This document shows positions 7,044 through 10,425 of a stretch of 10,425 nucleotides of DNA, piece by piece. Position numbers and translations under genes: made by a program. A model generated the notes under the pieces. That model had not been told where the DNA came from, ran no database searches, and saw only the letters and a list, made by a program, of their open reading frames with translations. Within the stretch, counting starts at the first letter, position 1, and every line of letters begins with the position of its first letter. The DNA is from Thermoleophilia bacterium (GTDB taxonomy: Bacteria; Actinomycetota; Thermoleophilia; Miltoncostaeales; Miltoncostaeaceae), in the NCBI GenBank assembly GCA_016463385.1, contig JAEMRL010000007.1, positions 1-10,425 on the forward strand, in the 5' to 3' direction.

Positions 7044-7621
7044 CGGGCCGCCTCCAGCTCGGCGGGCGTGTTGACGTTGTGGACGGCGGCGGCGGCCCCC
7101 GGCAGGTCGTCGAGCCGGCGGACGTCCAGGACGTCGAGCAGCGCCATGAGGCTCCGCCCGCCCCGGGCGAGCAGCGCCTCGGCCCGGTCGGCCACCTCGC
7201 TGCGATAGGCGGCGGCGAGAGGCTGCAGGCGCCCGTCCACGACCGGCACCGCCGCGTCGGCACCGGAGTCGAGCGCGGCGAGGACGCGGTTCGCGAACGC
7301 GGCGTCCATGAGCGGCATGTCCACGGCGCAGACGAACGCCGTCGCGCCGGCGCCCACCGCCCGGAGGCCCGAGGCCAGCCCCTGCAGCGGCCCGCGATCG
7401 GGATGGGCGTCGTCGGTGACGATCGCGGCGTGGAGCGGCGGCAGCTCCTGCCCGGGGGCCCGCACCACGACCACCACGCCGATGCCCGAGAGCTCCCGGA
7501 CGGCCCGGCCCAGCAGCGTCGTGCCCTCCCAGGCGATCGCGGCCTTGTCCTCGCCCATCCGCCCGGACCGCCCGCCGGCGAGGACGATCGCGGCGTGCCG
7601 GGCCGGGACGGCCGGTGTCAT
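6941..7621 (-). CDS. mobA: MobA, molybdenum cofactor guanylyltransferase (226 aa)
   Basis: MobA attaches GMP to molybdenum cofactor, making the dinucleotide form used by formate-dehydrogenase-type enzymes. Motifs: nucleotide-binding LAGGRSGRMGEDK (14-26), DRGPLQGLASGL (75-86), CAVDMPLMD (98-106, with D101 the likely metal ligand), LQPLAAAY (132-139) and NVNTPAEL (182-189). LAGG rather than LAAG favours guanylyl- over cytidylyltransferase (MocA), though this is not proof. The start is the ATG at 7621, whose last two bases and the next form the TGA of moaA (ATGA overlap), so translation is probably coupled. MobA proteins usually end soon after NVNTPxEL. This one carries about 35 more low-complexity residues (Ser/Pro/Ala-rich), which are read antisense to the end of moeA. 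Confidence 0.92.
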   Translation of the reverse strand: MTPAVPARHAAIVLAGGRSGRMGEDKAAIAWEGTTLLGRAVRELSGIGVVVVVRAPGQELPPLHAAIVTDDAHPDRGPLQGLASGLRAVGAGATAFVCAVDMPLMDAAFANRVLAALDSGADAAVPVVDGRLQPLAAAYRSEVADRAEALLARGGRSLMALLDVLDVRRLDDLPGAAAAVHNVNTPAELEAARQASREKRTSDPAVPSSSSPTQASAVAPDSDVTA

Positions 7622-8700
7622 CCGCCGATCATGCTCATGGGGCGGCCGGTGTAGGTCCACGCCGGATCGGCCATCCCGTGACCGGCGCCCTTGCGCGAGA
7701 CGGCGTCGAGCGCGATCGCCGCCAGGCGCTCGTCGGATGCGCCCTCGCGCAGGGGACCGCGCAGGTCGGTCTCCCACTCGGCGAAGAGGCAGGTGCGCAG
7801 CTGGCCGTCGGCGGTGAGGCGCAGCCGGTCGCAGCTGGCGCAGAAGGGCTCGGTGACAGACGAGATGAACTGCAGCTCGCCGGCGCCGTCGGCGGTGAGG
7901 CGCAGCCGGTCGCAGCTGGCGCAGAAGGGCTCGGTGACCGAGGAGATGAACTGCAGCTCGCCGGCCCCGTCGGCGAAGCGCCAGCGCGTGCCGGTGGCCG
8001 AGGCGCGCTCGGGGTCCATCGGCTCGAGCGGCCAGCGGGCGCCGATCATCGCGCGCAGCTCGCCGCTGGAGAGCACCGCCTGGCGGGTCCACTCGCGCGG
8101 CGCGTCGAGGGGCATCACCTCGATGAAGCGGACCACGTAGGGGCGCTCGCGGGCGAGCTCGGCGAGCGGCAGCACGTCCGGCTCGCTGACGCCGCGCAGG
8201 GCGACGGCGTTGACCTTGATCGGGCGCAGCGACGCGTGCCGCTCGCAGGCCGCGAGGCCCTCGAGCACCCGGGCCAGGTCGTCGCGGCGGGTGATGGCCG
8301 CGAAGCGCTCCGGGTCGAGCGAGTCGATCGAGACGTTCACCCGGTCGAGGCCGGCGTCCACCAGCGCGTCGATGGCGCCGGCGATCAGGACGCCGTTGGT
8401 GGTCATCGCGATCTCGCGGATGCCCTCCACCCGGCGCAGGCGGCCGATCAGGCCGGGGAGCCCGGGTCGCACGAGGGGCTCGCCGCCGGTGATGCGCAGC
8501 TCGGTCACGCCCATGCGCGCGAACACCCGCACGACGCGCTCGAGCTCGTCGTCGGTCAGCAGCTCCTCACGGCCGAGCCACGCCATCCCCTCGGCCGGCA
8601 TGCAGTAGCGGCAGCGCAGGTTGCAGCGGTCGGTGACCGACACCCGCAGCGAGCGATGGACCCGTCCGAACCCGTCCTGGAGGGGTGTCGAGGTGCTCAT
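7618..8700 (-). CDS. moaA: MoaA, GTP 3',8-cyclase, with internal 27-residue duplication (360 aa)
   Basis: MoaA is the radical-SAM enzyme that, with MoaC, converts GTP to cyclic pyranopterin monophosphate, the first step of molybdenum cofactor synthesis. The N-terminal cluster motif is C26-x3-C30-x2-C33 (CNLRCRYC), followed by TGGEPLVRPG (71-80), MTTNG (99-103) and VNVSIDSLDP (121-130). The C-terminus has the family tail ending in IGG. The C-terminal [4Fe-4S] site normally has one C-x2-C-x13-C. Here residues 244-270 are repeated exactly as 271-297, giving C260/C263 and then C287/C290, with C304 completing the normal spacing for the second copy. Without the duplication the protein would be 333 aa, the usual size. 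The frame and all other motifs are intact. No Shine-Dalgarno sequence is seen before the ATG at 8700. Confidence 0.95.
   Translation of the reverse strand: MSTSTPLQDGFGRVHRSLRVSVTDRCNLRCRYCMPAEGMAWLGREELLTDDELERVVRVFARMGVTELRITGGEPLVRPGLPGLIGRLRRVEGIREIAMTTNGVLIAGAIDALVDAGLDRVNVSIDSLDPERFAAITRRDDLARVLEGLAACERHASLRPIKVNAVALRGVSEPDVLPLAELARERPYVVRFIEVMPLDAPREWTRQAVLSSGELRAMIGARWPLEPMDPERASATGTRWRFADGAGELQFISSVTEPFCASCDRLRLTADGAGELQFISSVTEPFCASCDRLRLTADGQLRTCLFAEWETDLRGPLREGASDERLAAIALDAVSRKGAGHGMADPAWTYTGRPMSMIGG
7804..7965 (-). repeat. 81-bp in-frame tandem duplication inside moaA
   Basis: Two direct copies, 7804-7884 and 7885-7965, match at 79 of 81 positions. The mismatches are 7858/7939 and 7861/7942, both third positions of neighbouring serine codons (TCG TCT against TCC TCG), so the encoded 27 residues are identical. 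The nonamer ccgtcggcg (encoding most of Ala-Asp-Gly) occurs at 7805, 7886 and 7967, exactly 81 apart. It thus flanks the unit and would have allowed strand slippage or unequal recombination. Confidence 0.97.
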
Positions 8701-8723
8701 CGACCGAGGGTACGCGCCCGCGC

Positions 8724-8753
8724 CCGGCCGGGCCCGTCGGGGGGCCCGGCCGG
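8724..8753 (-). terminator. Perfect 12-bp GC hairpin between coxM and moaA
   Basis: The arms 8724-8735 and 8742-8753 are exact reverse complements (12 pairs, all G-C) around a six-base loop. The structure begins eight bases after the coxM stop codon and ends 23 bases before the moaA start. No T-run follows on the minus strand. Such tailless hairpins are proposed as terminators in actinobacteria; it could also be a partial attenuator or an mRNA stability element within a cox-moa transcript. Confidence 0.5.
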
Positions 8754-8761
8754 AACGGCGG

Positions 8762-9607
8762 TCATCGGGACAGCGCCTCCTCGACGGCCCGCCCCGTGAG
8801 GACGCGGGCCAGGTGGCGCCGGAAGTCGCCGGTCGCCCAGGTGTCGCTGGGCGGGTCGGTGCCCTCGTCGGCCTTCTGGGCCGCCGCGGCGACCGCGTCG
8901 CGGGGCGCCCCCGCGAGCGCCGCCTCGACCGCCGTGGCGCGCAGCGGCGTCTGACCCATGTTGGTGAAGGCGACCTTCGCCCCCTGGATCGAGCCGTTGC
9001 TCGCGCCGACCACCGCGGCCACGCCGACCGTCGCCCAGTCGAGCGCGCGCTGGCGGAACTTGAGGTAGCTCCACCCGGCCGAGCCGGTCTTGGGGACCCG
9101 GACCTCGGTGATGATCTCGTCCTCGGCGAGCGCCGTGTCGAAGAAGCCGTTGAAGAAGCCCGACGCGTCGATCGTGCGCTCTCCGCCCGGCCCGCGCGCC
9201 ACGATCACGGCGTCGAGCACGAGGCAGATGGTCGGGAGGTCCGAGGCCGGATCGCCATGGGCGAGCGATCCGCCGATGGTGCCCCGGTGCCTCACCTGCG
9301 GGTCACCGACGAGGCCCGCCGCGTAGGCGATCAGCGGGCAGTGCTGGCGCGCCAGCGGGTCGGTGTTGAGGTCGTGGTGGCGGGTGAGCCCGCCGATCGC
9401 CAGGTGGTCGCCGGCGTCGCGCACGCCGCGCAGGCCGCCGAGGCGCCCGATGTCGACGAGCGTGCCCGGGCGGGCGAGCCGCAGCTTCATCAGCGGCAGC
9501 AGGCTGTGCCCCCCGGCGATCAGCTTGGGGTCCTCCTTGGTGCGCAGCAACTCGAGGGCGTGGTCGACCGACTCGGCGACCTCGTAGTCGAACGACGACG
9601 GGATCAT
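8762..9607 (-). CDS. coxM: CoxM-like FAD-binding medium subunit of a molybdenum hydroxylase (281 aa)
   Basis: This is the flavin subunit of an aerobic CO-dehydrogenase/xanthine-dehydrogenase-type enzyme; it takes electrons from the iron-sulfur small subunit. FAD-binding signatures are AGGHSLLPLMKLRLA (31-45) and RGTIGGSLAHGDPASDLP (108-125), followed by a typical C-terminal CO_deh_flav_C region (about 175-280). The ATG at 9607 overlaps the large-subunit stop as ATGA and is preceded by a perfect AGGAGG (9620-9615) at seven bases, which fixes the start. The length is normal (about 280-290). The order large then medium subunit matches form II clusters (S-L-M) rather than form I (M-S-L), so the substrate may not be CO. 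Confidence 0.93.
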   Translation of the reverse strand: MIPSSFDYEVAESVDHALELLRTKEDPKLIAGGHSLLPLMKLRLARPGTLVDIGRLGGLRGVRDAGDHLAIGGLTRHHDLNTDPLARQHCPLIAYAAGLVGDPQVRHRGTIGGSLAHGDPASDLPTICLVLDAVIVARGPGGERTIDASGFFNGFFDTALAEDEIITEVRVPKTGSAGWSYLKFRQRALDWATVGVAAVVGASNGSIQGAKVAFTNMGQTPLRATAVEAALAGAPRDAVAAAAQKADEGTDPPSDTWATGDFRRHLARVLTGRAVEEALSR

Positions 9608-10425
9608 CGCCGGGCCTCCTGGATCGCGTTCCAGACTCTCTCGGGCGTGGCCGGACGGCCGACGTTGGTGACGCCGAGGTGCGACAGGGCGTCCACGACC
9701 GCGTTGATGACGGCCGGCGGGGCGGCGATGGTGCCCGCCTCGCCCACGCCCTTCACGCCCATCGGGTTGGTCGGGCTCGGGGTGACGGTGTGGTCGAGCT
9801 CGAAGCTCGGCAGCTCCGGCGGTCCCGGCACCATGTAGGTGGTCATGGTGCCGTGCTGGAGGTTGCCCTCGCTGTCGTAGGTGGCCTCCTCGAAGAGGGC
9901 CTCGGCGATGCCCTGGGCGACGCCGCCGTGCACCTGCCCCTCCACGACCATCGGGTTGATCCGCACGCCGCAGTCGTCCACGGCGATGTAGCGGAGCAGG
10001 TCGATCGAGCCGGTCTCCGTGTCGACCTCGACCACGCAGGCGTGGGCGCCGTTCGGCCAGGAGAAGTTCGGCGGGTCGTAGAGGTGCGTCGCGGTGAGGC
10101 CGGGCTCCATCCCGTCGGGGAGGTTGTGGGCGCTCCACGCGCTGAACCCGAGCGCCTTGATGTTGGCCGAGCGGTCGGTCCCCTTCACCGTGAAGTTGCC
10201 GCCGGCGAACTCGAGGTCCTCCTCGGCGCACTCCAGCTCGTGGGCCGCGATCTTCCGGGCCTTCTCGATGATCTTCTCGCCCGCCTTCCAGAGCGCGACG
10301 CCGCCGACCGACAGGCCGCGGCTTCCGTAGGTGTCGAGGCCGAGCGGCACGACCTGCGTGTCGCCGTGCAGCACCTCGACGTCGTCGAAGTCGACGCCGA
10401 GCTGGTCGGCGACGATCTGCGAGAA
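9604..10425 (-). CDS. CoxL-like molybdopterin-binding large subunit, C-terminal 273 residues (5' end outside window)
   Basis: The frame is open to the right edge and ends at TGA 9606-9604, so only about the last third of a roughly 800-residue subunit is present. Counting from the edge, family features are LHGDTQVVPLGLDTYGSRG (19-37), IAVDDCGVRINPMVVEGQ (147-164), HGGVAQGIAEALFEE (166-180) and KGVGEAGTIAAPPAVINAVVDAL (225-247). E229 in GVGEAGT is the catalytic glutamate of molybdenum hydroxylases. The active-site loop that separates true CO dehydrogenase (AYRCSFR) from form II relatives (AYRGAGR) lies upstream, outside the window. CO, another aldehyde or an N-heterocycle are all possible substrates. 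It is translationally coupled to coxM. The expected small [2Fe-2S] subunit would lie further upstream. Confidence 0.92.
   Translation of the reverse strand, partial: FSQIVADQLGVDFDDVEVLHGDTQVVPLGLDTYGSRGLSVGGVALWKAGEKIIEKARKIAAHELECAEEDLEFAGGNFTVKGTDRSANIKALGFSAWSAHNLPDGMEPGLTATHLYDPPNFSWPNGAHACVVEVDTETGSIDLLRYIAVDDCGVRINPMVVEGQVHGGVAQGIAEALFEEATYDSEGNLQHGTMTTYMVPGPPELPSFELDHTVTPSPTNPMGVKGVGEAGTIAAPPAVINAVVDALSHLGVTNVGRPATPERVWNAIQEARR
9615..9620 (-). promoter_or_regulatory. Strong ribosome binding site of coxM inside the coxL end
   Basis: The minus strand reads AGGAGG, seven bases before the coxM ATG and inside the last codons of the large-subunit gene. It is the strongest Shine-Dalgarno site in the window and shows that coxM starts at 9607 and not in the longer open frame upstream. 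Confidence 0.8.

Noticed and set aside
7804..7965. The moaA duplication as a phase-variation switch
   Set aside because: The unit is 81 bp, a multiple of three, so gain or loss of a copy would not shift the frame; there is no on/off effect to expect.
7622..8092. N-terminal extension of mobA to 8092
   Set aside because: The extension is the wrong frame of moaA, including its tandem repeat. MobA homology begins at the ATG at 7621, which overlaps the moaA stop.
7615..8799. Plus-strand open frame with a repeated segment (AVGGEAQPVAAGAEGLGDR)
   Set aside because: The repeat in its translation is only the complement of the 81-bp duplication in moaA; there is no independent coding evidence.
9608..10231. 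N-terminal extension of coxM to 10231
   Set aside because: It is a shadow frame of coxL. A perfect AGGAGG and the family N-terminus place the coxM start at 9607.

Overview
The window is about 10.4 kb of very GC-rich DNA packed with genes; the longest gene-free stretch is about 98 bases (1096-1193). Codon use is GC-rich throughout and the genes are typical of a high-GC actinobacterium. The N-terminus of the secreted protein at 4126-4977 contains TYANITATLALIAA, which resembles a hydrophobic leader I remember as common in exported proteins of Thermoleophilia/Solirubrobacterales. That lineage is an inference from memory, not a search result.

The core is a molybdenum-enzyme island. On the minus strand, read from right to left: the end of a CO-dehydrogenase-like (xanthine dehydrogenase family) large subunit (9604-10425, N-terminal part outside the window); its FAD subunit coxM (8762-9607), joined by an ATGA overlap; then moaA (7618-8700) and mobA (6941-7621), also joined by an ATGA overlap. 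moeA (5859-7043) lies on the plus strand, its 3' end overlapping that of mobA by 103 bp. moeA starts only 14 bp from the divergent fdhD (5029-5844, minus). Downstream of fdhD on the minus strand are a secreted or lipid-anchored protein of unknown function (4126-4977), a YdeP-type molybdopterin oxidoreductase related to formate dehydrogenases (1668-4088), a hydroxynitrile-lyase-like cupin (1194-1595) and the start of a secreted bacterial lysyl oxidase homologue with a C-terminal Ig-like region (1-1095, cut by the left edge).

How the genes fit together: MoaA begins molybdopterin synthesis from GTP, MoeA inserts molybdate, MobA adds the nucleotide, and FdhD passes sulfur to formate-dehydrogenase-type enzymes. 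The oxidoreductase at 1668-4088 and the CoxL/CoxM pair are the likely consumers. The cupin, the lysyl oxidase homologue and the secreted protein have no obvious link to molybdenum.

The most unusual feature is inside moaA. An 81-bp (27-codon) in-frame tandem duplication repeats the segment carrying the first two cysteines of the C-terminal [4Fe-4S] site. The two copies differ only at two synonymous positions. I found no RNA genes, CRISPR arrays, insertion sequences or phage genes, and no clear sign of a wholly new defence or mobile system.
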